Source: a bacterium (GTDB lineage Bacteria > Vulcanimicrobiota > Xenobia > Xenobiales > JADMJV01). From it: a stretch of DNA of 64,000 nt. Position 1 is the stretch's first letter; each line of letters begins with the position of its first letter. The notes under the pieces are model-generated. The model did not search any database. It worked only from the letters and a program-made list of their open reading frames with translations, and had not been told where the DNA came from. Below, one piece after another: positions 8,231 to 15,923 of the stretch. The DNA is taken from NCBI GenBank assembly GCA_018266105.1, contig JAFEBA010000057.1, positions 1 through 64,000 on the forward strand. The letters are read 5' to 3'. Made by a program: the position numbers and the translations under genes.

Positions 8231-9041
8231 GTTCTTTGACCAGATCCGGAATGCGTTCGTTTTCCAGCACTTCAAGTCTCCTGAGCACTTCAGCCAGAGC
8301 CAGTTCATTCTTGAGATTGACCCTGTAGTCCAGGTCGGCCCGCAGTCGGTCTTTTTCTCCCTGGCGGTTTTGAGACATCATAATGAAAGGCGCCTGCATT
8401 CCGGCCACAATGGCCAGCACCAAATTCAGGAAATTGAATGGAACCGGATCAAAAGCGTGTTGGTGAGCCAGCGTATTTAAAGTCATCCAACCGATGATCA
8501 GACCCACGAAAGTCAGGATGAACTTCCAACTGCCCCCAAAGTTGGCGATCAGGTCCGCCGCCCGGTCGGCCAAGGTGGAGCGGGCCGCCTCCTCGTCGTT
8601 GGCGTTGCGGCTCACCCGACCCCGTAACAACTCGTCGGTGCGGCGCAGGCGCTCAGACAGGGCGGCCAGCATTTCCATGGCCACATCCGGGGTGTCGCGC
8701 ACGAAAGCGCAAAAGGCTTCGCGCTGCAAAACCCAGAGCCGGGCGTCCTCGATGATATTGGCATCGGCTGAGCGCTGGCGTCCATCGATCAGAGCCATCT
8801 CGCCAAAGAAGTCCCCTGCTCCCAATTCTGCCAGCACCAGCAGGTTGGCATCCTGGTCGTGAATCGAGATGCGCACCGTGCCGGATTCGATCAAATACAT
8901 CGAATCACCACGGTCGCCTTTCGAAAACAGGCGGGAGCCGGCTTTGTAAGTCTGCTGGCTGAGCAATTTGCGTAGTTCGTTAGCAGCGTGGTCGTCGAGC
9001 GATCCGAAGATGGGCACGGCTCGTAAGGAATCGATGGTCAA
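8211..9041 (-). CDS. cyclic-nucleotide-binding DUF1003 membrane protein
   Basis: This encodes 276 residues from a TTG start that overlaps the cyclase stop as TTGA. Residues 1-130 form a CAP/CRP-type cNMP-binding domain. The phosphate-binding cassette FGEMALIDGRQRSADA has Glu81 and Arg90, the residues that contact cyclic nucleotide ribose and phosphate, so binding is likely intact. No DNA-binding domain follows. Instead there is a DUF1003 region with two membrane helices (about 170-225, WKFILTFVGLIIGWMTLNTL then VPFNFLNLVLAIVAGMQAPF) and a charged helical tail. It is probably an inner-membrane cAMP or cGMP effector served by the cyclase encoded just upstream. Confidence 0.85.
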   Translation of the reverse strand: MTIDSLRAVPIFGSLDDHAANELRKLLSQQTYKAGSRLFSKGDRGDSMYLIESGTVRISIHDQDANLLVLAELGAGDFFGEMALIDGRQRSADANIIEDARLWVLQREAFCAFVRDTPDVAMEMLAALSERLRRTDELLRGRVSRNANDEEAARSTLADRAADLIANFGGSWKFILTFVGLIIGWMTLNTLAHQHAFDPVPFNFLNLVLAIVAGMQAPFIMMSQNRQGEKDRLRADLDYRVNLKNELALAEVLRRLEVLENERIPDLVKELKAELR

Positions 9042-10030
9042 GACTTTTCTCCAAGCAGGAAATAAGTCTCCATTGGACCCTTGCCTTTGAGCTCGGTGAT
9101 CCCCCGCGCCTCGAAGTCAAATCGATGGCTCAGTCGCTGATAAACGGCCTGACTGACGTGGACCCGGTCGGGTGCGCCGTGGGATTCCAGACGGCTGGCG
9201 GTGTTGACGGTCTCTCCCCAGACATCGTAGATGAATTTTCGCCGCCCGATCACGCCGGCGATGACACTCCCCACGTGCAGACCCACTCTCAGATTCAGAC
9301 CGTCGAAAGCCTGGTGCACAACTTTGTGCATCTCTAGCGAGAGGGAAGCCATGGCGGCCAGGTGCTCAGGATGGGGTTCTGGCAGGCCTCCGGCCACCAT
9401 GTAGGCATCCCCGATGGTCTTGATCTTTTCCAATCCGAAGCCAGCTGCCAGCTCATCGAACTCAGAGAAGATGTGATTGAGGAGCTCGATTAGTTCGGTG
9501 GGTGAGAGGCGCGCCGAAAGCGGCGTAAAGCCCACGATGTCGGTGAACAACACCGAAGCATCCTCGTAGCGTTCTGCCAGAATCCCCTGCTGACACTTGA
9601 GTTTCTCTGCGATAGGTTCAGGCAGAACATTGAGGAGTAAGCGCCGATTTTCTCGGTGCAGTCGATCCAGAGAAAGATGAGTGCGCACCCGCGCCAACAG
9701 CTCGTGGCCATTAAAGGGCTTAGCCACATAGTCCACTGCGCCCACTTCAAAGCCTCGAACGATGGCGTCGGTTTCGGTTTTGGCCGTGAGAAAGATGATG
9801 GGAATTTCTCGGAAGTCTGCGTTGGCCTTGATCAACTGGCAGGTCTCAAAGCCGTCCAGCCCTGGCATCATGACGTCCAGCAGGATCAGGTCGGGACGCA
9901 CCCGCGTCAGCACCTCCAGGGCTTTCGCTCCGCTGATGGCCACGCTGACCTGGTAGCCATGGTCTTTGAGGATCCCCGAAACGGCCTGAATGTTGACCGG
10001 CTCGTCTTCCACTAAGAGGATACGGTTCAC
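9038..10030 (-). CDS. response regulator fused to class III adenylate cyclase
   Basis: This encodes 330 residues from GTG 10030, where the receiver domain begins (NRILLVEDEP). An ATG at 10093 would add 21 residues and overlap lspA. The receiver (1-120) has phospho-acceptor Asp52 and Lys104 in AKPF. A helical linker (120-150) leads to a class III cyclase domain. Metal-binding Asp164 is in LFTDIVGFTPLS and Asp208 in KIKTIGDAYM, whose Lys204 is the purine-specifying lysine. DVWGETVNTASRL carries the adenine-type Asp and the transition-state Asn/Arg. An unseen histidine kinase presumably controls cAMP output. The product is coupled to a cNMP-binding membrane protein. Confidence 0.9.
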   Translation of the reverse strand: MNRILLVEDEPVNIQAVSGILKDHGYQVSVAISGAKALEVLTRVRPDLILLDVMMPGLDGFETCQLIKANADFREIPIIFLTAKTETDAIVRGFEVGAVDYVAKPFNGHELLARVRTHLSLDRLHRENRRLLLNVLPEPIAEKLKCQQGILAERYEDASVLFTDIVGFTPLSARLSPTELIELLNHIFSEFDELAAGFGLEKIKTIGDAYMVAGGLPEPHPEHLAAMASLSLEMHKVVHQAFDGLNLRVGLHVGSVIAGVIGRRKFIYDVWGETVNTASRLESHGAPDRVHVSQAVYQRLSHRFDFEARGITELKGKGPMETYFLLGEKS

Positions 10031-10086
10031 GTTGGGCCGGTTCCATAGAAATTCAAAAGGACCTGGGGCGCCAAGCTGAAAAGCGG

Positions 10087-10584
10087 ATGGCAATGGAACT
10101 GACCCGATCTCACCGCCTGCTCTTCGTGTTTTTGCTCTGCATGTTCACACTGGCTGTGGACCAGGCCAGCAAGATTTGGGCCGCCTCACAACTGGCCAAT
10201 CAGCCTGCGCAAACTTATTTTGCCGTTTTGACCCTGACCTTCAGCCGAAACTATGGTGGCTGGGGTAGTCTGGGAGCCAACTGGAGCCCGCTCTTGCGTG
10301 GCGCCTTTTTTCTGGTGCTGCCCAGTCTGTTTCTGCTTGGGTTGGTCATACACACCGTGACCAGCCCTAAGGTCAATCGCGTTGAGCTGGCCGGCACGGC
10401 CCTGCTGGTGGCCGGCGGCGCCGGCAACCTGATCGACCGGGCTCGCTTTGGCTTTGTGCAAGACTTTCTCTACCTGGGCTACGGCCCGATCGGAACCAAC
10501 ATCTTCAACGTGGCCGACATGGCCATTCTGGCCGGAATCGGCTGTCTGCTGCTGGGCCCATCTTTCTCCAAGACGAAGAATTGA
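10087..10584 (+). CDS. lspA: LspA, lipoprotein signal peptidase II
   Basis: This encodes 165 residues with four membrane helices. The catalytic aspartates are Asp117 in GGAGNLIDRA and Asp144 in FNVADMAI. DQASKIW at about 25-31 is the first conserved block. It removes signal peptides from diacylglyceryl-prolipoproteins in the inner membrane. At least two putative lipoproteins are encoded in this window (near 12.4 and 50.0 kb). It is divergent from the cyclase gene. Confidence 0.95.
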   Translation: MAMELTRSHRLLFVFLLCMFTLAVDQASKIWAASQLANQPAQTYFAVLTLTFSRNYGGWGSLGANWSPLLRGAFFLVLPSLFLLGLVIHTVTSPKVNRVELAGTALLVAGGAGNLIDRARFGFVQDFLYLGYGPIGTNIFNVADMAILAGIGCLLLGPSFSKTKN

Positions 10585-10641
10585 CATAGAACAGCCAAAC
10601 TGAGTTCACCACTCGAGTTTCTGGCAGACTATGATTGGCCT

Positions 10642-11406
10642 GTGATTCGAGAAAAACGCAGAGCCATGGGCCTGAGTCTGCAACGGTTTGCCCTGCTGTT
10701 GGGAGTCAGCCTGTCTGCCCTCTCCCGCTACGAGCGAAGCGAGCGTTCCTGGCCTCCAGAACTCTTGCAGCGCGCTTTGGAGATCCTCGGGCTACCCTCT
10801 GGTCCAAGCGCGGATTGGGTTTGGAGCTGGACCCGGCACCGTCAGTTCCTGGGGCAGAGCGAATCTGGAGTGCAGGTCGATCCGGGGCAGACTTGGGCCG
10901 ACTTGCCTCGAGGCTATTCAAGCTTTTATCGGACCGTGCAGCCTCAAAGGCTTCCCCCTCTAGAATTTCGCCGTCTGGTTCGGGCTGATTCGAGTCTGGA
11001 ACCTTGCGTTTACGTCCATCTGTGCGAAGACGGCGCAGAGTGGGCCTTGATTAGCCCGGAAGCCATGGGTTTTCCTTATCATTCGTTGGTGACCGAGGAG
11101 GGTAAGCCCCTGGGAAAGACTCGCCGGGCCGCCTTCGTCTGGGAGGGCTGGATTATCTGGCCACAGATCAATATTCTGCTCAATCGCCAGAAGATCCGTC
11201 TGGACGGGCTGGCCTTCAATGGTCGGCTGTGGAGGGTTCTGGAATTTGATAGCAGCCTGCACGCGCGCCGAACGAGTTGGGATCAGCTTCGTGATTCATG
11301 GCTGATTCCGCCCACCATTCGCTTCACGACGGAGGAGATTCTCAGCATGGATTTTCTTCGCCTGCTGCGCGAGCGCCTGGCCAGTCCCCACAGCGACGCC
11401 GCCTGA
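10642..11406 (+). CDS. XRE-type helix-turn-helix protein with unknown C-terminal domain
   Basis: This encodes 254 residues from GTG 10642. Residues 1-50 form a helix-turn-helix of the Xre/Cro kind (LSLQRFALLLGVSLSALSRYE). The remaining 200 residues are an unrecognised Trp-rich domain with WAFVWEGWIIWPQ-like hydrophobic stretches that do not look like membrane helices. It is probably a DNA-binding regulator with a sensor or ligand-binding part. It lies 57 bases after lspA. Its 3' end abuts the second GC-rich repeat array. Confidence 0.65.
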   Translation: MIREKRRAMGLSLQRFALLLGVSLSALSRYERSERSWPPELLQRALEILGLPSGPSADWVWSWTRHRQFLGQSESGVQVDPGQTWADLPRGYSSFYRTVQPQRLPPLEFRRLVRADSSLEPCVYVHLCEDGAEWALISPEAMGFPYHSLVTEEGKPLGKTRRAAFVWEGWIIWPQINILLNRQKIRLDGLAFNGRLWRVLEFDSSLHARRTSWDQLRDSWLIPPTIRFTTEEILSMDFLRLLRERLASPHSDAA

Positions 11407-11445
11407 GCCGGTTTCGCAAGGGCTCGTTTGGTTGGAGGGGGGACG

Positions 11446-11612
11446 CGGCTTCCCCGGCCGGGCGGGGGGGGCGCGCTTTCCTCGGGAAATCGGGGAAATT
11501 CCCCGGCCGGGCGGGGAATCTGGCGTGGGGGACGCGTTTTCCCCGGGAAATCGGGGAAATTCCCCGGCTGGGCGGGGAATCTGGCGTGGGGCGCGTTTTC
11601 CCCGGGAAATCA
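11446..11612. repeat. second GC-rich tandem repeat array, about 60-bp unit
   Basis: About two and a half copies of a 59-61-bp unit, plus a partial degenerate copy at the left, lie between the stops of two convergent genes. The cgcg anchor recurs at 11472, 11533 and 11592. Each unit contains ccccgggaaatcgggg and the near-palindrome ggggaaattcccc, so strong hairpins are possible on either strand. The last partial copy runs into the stop codon of the glutaminyl cyclase gene (11610-11612). The unit differs from the array at 1-281. It may act as a bidirectional transcription barrier or be an expanded intergenic element. Confidence 0.85.
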
Positions 11613-12455
11613 GGGACCCTGGCGGATTCGGACCTCGAAGAGCTTGGGCCAGAGTTTGCCCGTGACCCAGAGTTTCTTGCGTTTGGCGTCGTAGGCGATG
11701 CCGTTGAGCACGTCCGCACCCTTGGCATCTTCTCCCGAGAGCAGGCCGGTGAAGTCGATCAGGGCTTCGACCTGGCCATCTTCAGGGCGAATCACGGCCA
11801 CGAACGGTGAGGTGTAGATGTTGGCATAGATGCGGCCACCCACCCACTCCAGTTCGTTGAGGTAAGGAACCGGCTCCCCATTGCTGGTCACGGCGATGGT
11901 GCGCTTAACCTTGAAGGTCTTGGGATCGCGCAGGACCAGTTTGTCGCTGCCATTGCTCATCCACAGGTCTCCCGAGGGGTCAGTGGTCAGGCCCCAGCCT
12001 TCGCCTTCGTACCTGAACTGACCGGCCGGCTTCAGGGCCGAGTTAAAAACGTGGCAGATCTGAGTGTCCCAAGTGATCCAGAAGTAGCGGCCGTCAGTGA
12101 AGGCCAGCCCTTCCCCAAATTCCTTGTCGGGCAGCGTGGCAATCAGCTTGAATTTTCCGGTCTTCAGGTCCACCTGACGAAAGCTTGATTGCTTCCGTAG
12201 GCCGGTCGTCTCCCAGAGTTGACCCTTCGGATCCATCCATAGACCTTGTGTGTAGGCTTTACGGTCGTGGGGATAGCGCTCAACCACCTCGTAGCTCCAA
12301 CGCTGGAGGGTCACAGGCGTGGCCTGAGCCACGGGAGTCTCTGAGGCCCAGGCCGTAGCTGAGGGTGTGGCCGGGGCGGGCGAATTGGTAGGGGTGGGCG
12401 GAGGCGGCGCAGCACAGCCGGCCAGCCATAGAGCTAGAATCCAACGCATCAACAC
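11610..12455 (-). CDS. glutaminyl-peptide cyclotransferase-like lipoprotein
   Basis: This encodes 281 residues. A lipoprotein signal peptide (WILALWLAGC, Cys14) is followed by a Pro/Thr/Ala-rich linker to about residue 45. Blades of a beta-propeller follow, with motifs of bacterial glutamine cyclotransferases: YPHDRKAYTQGL, RYEGEGWGLT, LNELEWVGGRIYANIY and LNGIAYD. The enzyme would cyclise N-terminal Gln to pyroglutamate on exported peptides. It stands alone and is divergent from rny. The C-terminus runs right up to the repeat array. Confidence 0.88.
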   Translation of the reverse strand: MLMRWILALWLAGCAAPPPPTPTNSPAPATPSATAWASETPVAQATPVTLQRWSYEVVERYPHDRKAYTQGLWMDPKGQLWETTGLRKQSSFRQVDLKTGKFKLIATLPDKEFGEGLAFTDGRYFWITWDTQICHVFNSALKPAGQFRYEGEGWGLTTDPSGDLWMSNGSDKLVLRDPKTFKVKRTIAVTSNGEPVPYLNELEWVGGRIYANIYTSPFVAVIRPEDGQVEALIDFTGLLSGEDAKGADVLNGIAYDAKRKKLWVTGKLWPKLFEVRIRQGP

Positions 12456-12512
12456 CCGGCCCCGTTCGCTCCCCGAGGCAGGACCCCCTATGGCAACCCC
12501 AAAGCCCCGTCT

Positions 12513-13727
12513 ATGGCAAAATGGCTCTGGTTACTGGCCGGTGGTTTGGCGGGCGCGCTGCTCAAGCGGCCTCAGCAGTCCCCGCCAGCGCCGGTCGAGG
12601 AGAAAGCTGAGCCCAAACGGCCTGACCCTGAAGAAGACCCTCGCGTTCCCCAGATTCTGGAGGAACTGGTCCAGGAAGTCAGGATCAAAAATCGTGAATA
12701 CCTGGAGCAGGTCGCTCGCAAGGACTGGGAGGAGCTGGCGGCCCGGCAGATCGCTGCTGCCATGCAGCGGCTGGTGATGCACGAGGTCAGCCAGCATTCT
12801 CTCAGTAGCTTGAGTCTGCCCAGCGACGACTATAAAGGTCGCATCATCGGCAAGGAGGGGCGTAATCTGAGGCAGTTTGAGTCGCTGACCGGGGTTGACC
12901 TCATCATCGACGACGTGCCCAACACCGTGACGCTCTCGTGTTTTGATCCATTCCGGCGCGAGCTGGCGCGACTGGCTCTGGAGCGCCTGATCCAGGATGG
13001 TCGGTTTCAACCCCAGCGGATCGAAGAGGCCGTGCAGCGGGCCCGCTCTGAAATGAACAATCAGCTTCAGGAAAAGGGCCGCCAGGCGGGTCAGAATTTG
13101 AAGCTCAAAAAGCTCCATCCTCAGCTGACCGAAGCTCTGGGACGGCTGGCCTTCCGTACCTCCTATCGCCAGAACGTGCTGGAGCATTCTCAGGAAGTGG
13201 CTCACCTGTGCGGCCTGCTGGCGGCCGAACTGGGGGGTGATGTGGAGGTAGCCAAAAGGGCCGGGTTATTGCACGATATCGGCAAGGGACTGACCGATCC
13301 GGGTCCCCACGCCGTCACCGGCGCTGCGTTGTGTCGCCGCTTCGGCGAGAACCCTCAGGTCTGTCATGCCGTGGAAGCTCACCACGAAGATGTTCCCCAG
13401 ACCACACTGGAGGCCACCCTGGTGCAGGTGGCGGACGCCATCAGCGCGGCTCGACCCGGCGCTCGACGCGAGAATACACAAGATTACATGCAGCGGATGG
13501 AAACGTTAGAGAGGCTGGGCCGACAACTTCCAGGAGTACTGGATTGTCAGGTCGTACAAGCTGGACGAGAGATTCGCGTTTTTGTTCGCCCCGAATCGGC
13601 CGATGATGAGGAATGTATGAAACTTGCCAGCCAGTTGGCCGCTGAGATCGGCTCTGCTCTAACCCGCCCGGGCCCTGTGCGCGTCAACGTGGTGCGTCAA
13701 TTTCAGGCCAGCGCGCAGGTCGATTAA
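12513..13727 (+). CDS. rny: ribonuclease Y, short form
   Basis: This encodes 404 residues, against about 510-520 usually. One N-terminal membrane segment (WLWLLAGGLAGALL) is followed by a shortened coiled coil, a KH domain with GRIIGKEGRN (109-118), and an HD domain with His225 in NVLEHSQEV and His254-Asp255 in LLHDIGKG. The C-terminal RNase Y domain ends in RVNVVRQFQA. It is a membrane-attached endoribonuclease for mRNA turnover. The missing 110 or so residues come from the coiled coil. Its stop overlaps the next ATG as TAATG, so it heads a tightly coupled operon. Confidence 0.93.
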   Translation: MAKWLWLLAGGLAGALLKRPQQSPPAPVEEKAEPKRPDPEEDPRVPQILEELVQEVRIKNREYLEQVARKDWEELAARQIAAAMQRLVMHEVSQHSLSSLSLPSDDYKGRIIGKEGRNLRQFESLTGVDLIIDDVPNTVTLSCFDPFRRELARLALERLIQDGRFQPQRIEEAVQRARSEMNNQLQEKGRQAGQNLKLKKLHPQLTEALGRLAFRTSYRQNVLEHSQEVAHLCGLLAAELGGDVEVAKRAGLLHDIGKGLTDPGPHAVTGAALCRRFGENPQVCHAVEAHHEDVPQTTLEATLVQVADAISAARPGARRENTQDYMQRMETLERLGRQLPGVLDCQVVQAGREIRVFVRPESADDEECMKLASQLAAEIGSALTRPGPVRVNVVRQFQASAQVD

Positions 13728-14305
13728 TGCGCGCATTGGATTCCCAAGAGACCAGCACTGTGGCTGACTCCCCCGAAGGAGTCGCTTTTTTAACGGCCTT
13801 GCTGGTGCGCTACCGGGAAATCGGCTCGGCTCGCCTGTACCAGGCCGGCCATCGACTTCGCCTGGACTTCTACATGCATCGTCAACTGCAAGATGATGAG
13901 TGGGAAGACTTCTACGCCCGGCTGATGTTGAGCTGGAGAGTCTATTTCAAGCTGCAGCGCCTGTATCCAGAAGTGCACGAGATCTTGCGCGGTCAGGCTC
14001 CCTATCAGGATCTTCCCTTTTTGCTGGATGAGGACGGTTGGGTTGAGGTGGGCACCCTGACCATCGTGCGCGACCTGAACTCGGTTACGCTCGAGGAGTT
14101 TCGCCTGATTGTCGCCCTCATCAATGAGTTTTTTGATGATGTCCTGGCTTTGAACGAAGAAGCGCCCCAGGATGAACCGGAGCAGCAGGATGAAGTGATT
14201 CACCGCTGTTTGGAGAGGGTGCGGGCCTTGCCTGGGGAAGCAATCCTGACCGGATTTCGTGATGATATGAGGGTTTTGATCTACTCCAGCCAGGAGGACT
14301 ACTGA
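13727..14305 (+). CDS. unknown cytosolic protein in rny operon
   Basis: This encodes 192 residues. The product is acidic and helix-rich, with no signal peptide or membrane segment. I do not recognise the family. Notable stretches are HRLRLDFYMHRQLQDDEWEDF and a conserved-looking SVTLEEFRLIVALINEFFDD. The start overlaps the rny stop, and the stop overlaps a CTG start of the next small gene. The position in a coupled operon suggests a role near RNA turnover, but nothing in the sequence proves it. Confidence 0.7.
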   Translation: MRALDSQETSTVADSPEGVAFLTALLVRYREIGSARLYQAGHRLRLDFYMHRQLQDDEWEDFYARLMLSWRVYFKLQRLYPEVHEILRGQAPYQDLPFLLDEDGWVEVGTLTIVRDLNSVTLEEFRLIVALINEFFDDVLALNEEAPQDEPEQQDEVIHRCLERVRALPGEAILTGFRDDMRVLIYSSQEDY

Positions 14306-14574
14306 ACTCCAGCTTTTTTCAGCGAGCGCGCGAACTGCACGACCGCGGTGCCAGTCTGGCTGCCATTGAGGCTTTGGTGGAAGGGGAGAAGACTTCGCTC
14401 ACCTACCATTTCCTTTTGGACGGCAAGAGCGAACGACTCTCCTACCCTCAGGCCGATGGACATTGGGAATCTCTGATTCAACTCTATGGCAATGCCGACT
14501 ACATGGAGCGGAGTTTGCATCGGCGCTACCACATCAAGTTTGTAGGCAATCCCAATCTGGAGCAGGGTCTATGA
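14302..14574 (+). CDS. small unknown protein, probable CTG start
   Basis: This encodes 90 residues. No ATG or GTG gives a full-length product; the first TTG, at 14374, has no ribosome site. An in-frame CTG at 14302 lies 4 bases after a strong AGGAGG (14292-14297) and overlaps the upstream stop as CTGA. That repeats the ATGA and TTGA overlaps seen elsewhere in this window. From there the frame reads LNSSFFQRARELHDRGASLA and continues without stops. The product is soluble and unrecognised. The frame is closed by an ATGA overlap with the TPR gene, so it is almost certainly translated. Confidence 0.65.
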   Translation: MNSSFFQRARELHDRGASLAAIEALVEGEKTSLTYHFLLDGKSERLSYPQADGHWESLIQLYGNADYMERSLHRRYHIKFVGNPNLEQGL

Positions 14575-15536
14575 TTCGAGTCCTGATTTTGCTGCTGGCC
14601 CTCAGCCTTCCCTTGCTGGCCCAGCCCCCTTCCGCCCGCAACAAGTTCAAAATTGGCCGCGGTTTTTTTTCGAAGGGCGACTACAATCAGGCCATTCAGT
14701 TTTTGAATCAGGCACTTAGCGAGGACCCTGACTATCTGGATGCTCTTTATATGCTGGGGCTGAGCTACTTTGGTCAGAAGAATTACGCTAAGGCAGAAGA
14801 GCAACTTCAGGTGGTCATCCGCCGCGATCCTCAGTTCCTGGAGGCCTATCAGTATTTGGGTCAGGTCTACATGGCTCAGAAGAAATACGACCAGGCCAAG
14901 GCCCATTTCCAGAAGATGACCGGGGTTCCGGGCGCCGGCGTGGCCGCTCAGTATTGTCTGGGCGTGGTCTATTACCAGCAGAAGAACCTGGCGATGGCTG
15001 AGAAATCCTGGCGCGAGGCCGTTCGCCTCGACAACAAGGACGCTCGCAGTCACAACAATCTTGGAGTTTTGAGCAGTGTTCAGGGCAAGCACGTGGAGGC
15101 CCTGGCCGAGTTCCAGCTGGCCAGCAAACTCAACCCCGAGAATCCCAGCTACCTGGTCAACGCCGCCGCCGAGATGATCACTCTCAAGCACCTGGATCAG
15201 GCCCGAGCTCAGCTGGCCCGGGTGGATAAGCTTTCCGGGCAGAGGCTGGACGTGGGGGCGGTGGGCGGAGCCTATCTGGCCAAACTGGACGGCAATTGGG
15301 ACAAAGTCATTCAATATACGACTCTGGCCCTCAATCAGAACGAGGACTACACCCAGGCGATGATGCTCAAGGCCGAGGCTCTGGAGCATATGAAGAAGAA
15401 TGAGGAAGCTCTCAAGTTTTATGAGCAGGCGGCCGAGTCCGATCCCAATTTGAAGGAGGCCGAAGAGGCCGTGGCTCGCCTCAAGGCTCTCCAACCCAAG
15501 CCGGAACCCAAACCCGAGCCTCAGAAGAAGCCCTGA
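14571..15536 (+). CDS. exported TPR-repeat protein
   Basis: This encodes 321 residues from ATG 14571, overlapping the previous stop as ATGA; the longer frame from 14463 is rejected. A signal peptide (about 1-17, LILLLALSLPLLA) is followed by six to seven tetratricopeptide repeats from about residue 27 (for example NQAIQFLNQALSEDPDYLDA). The tail is Pro/Glu/Lys-rich. It is likely a periplasmic or outer-membrane scaffold. The stop overlaps the next gene as TGATG. Confidence 0.82.
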   Translation: MIRVLILLLALSLPLLAQPPSARNKFKIGRGFFSKGDYNQAIQFLNQALSEDPDYLDALYMLGLSYFGQKNYAKAEEQLQVVIRRDPQFLEAYQYLGQVYMAQKKYDQAKAHFQKMTGVPGAGVAAQYCLGVVYYQQKNLAMAEKSWREAVRLDNKDARSHNNLGVLSSVQGKHVEALAEFQLASKLNPENPSYLVNAAAEMITLKHLDQARAQLARVDKLSGQRLDVGAVGGAYLAKLDGNWDKVIQYTTLALNQNEDYTQAMMLKAEALEHMKKNEEALKFYEQAAESDPNLKEAEEAVARLKALQPKPEPKPEPQKKP

Positions 15537-15880
15537 TGGAACTGCAAGAACTCACCCGGCAGATCAGGGAGTTTCGCGATGAGCGTGACTGGAAGCAGTA
15601 TCATCATCCCAAGGATCTGGCCATGGCTCTCTCCATTGAGGCGGCTGAGGTGCTGGAAATCTTCCGCTTCAAGTCACCCACCCAGATTGACGCCGAGCTC
15701 CCCACTCTGAAAGCCCGGCTGGGTCCAGAGTTGGCCGATTGCCTCTTTTTTATTTTGCTGATGGCCCACGATTGCGGGATTGACATGAAGTCGGCTTTGG
15801 AAAGCAAGATGCAGGAAAATGCCCGGAAGTATCCGGTGGAACTATGCCGAGGCAAGAACCTCAAGTATACCGAGCTCTAG
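15536..15880 (+). CDS. MazG-like / dCTPase-type nucleotide pyrophosphohydrolase
   Basis: This encodes 114 residues. It is an all-helical NTP pyrophosphatase of the MazG/RS21-C6 type. The metal-binding motif EAAEVLEIF (about 38-46, EXXE) is followed by ELADCLFF (about 66-73), which supplies the downstream acidic residues. Such enzymes hydrolyse (d)NTPs to NMP and pyrophosphate and clean the nucleotide pool. It is the last gene of the rny operon. Confidence 0.82.
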   Translation: MELQELTRQIREFRDERDWKQYHHPKDLAMALSIEAAEVLEIFRFKSPTQIDAELPTLKARLGPELADCLFFILLMAHDCGIDMKSALESKMQENARKYPVELCRGKNLKYTEL

Positions 15881-15923
15881 GCGGGAAGGCCTGAAGGCTT
15901 GAGGCGGGAAGCAATTCCCCGAA

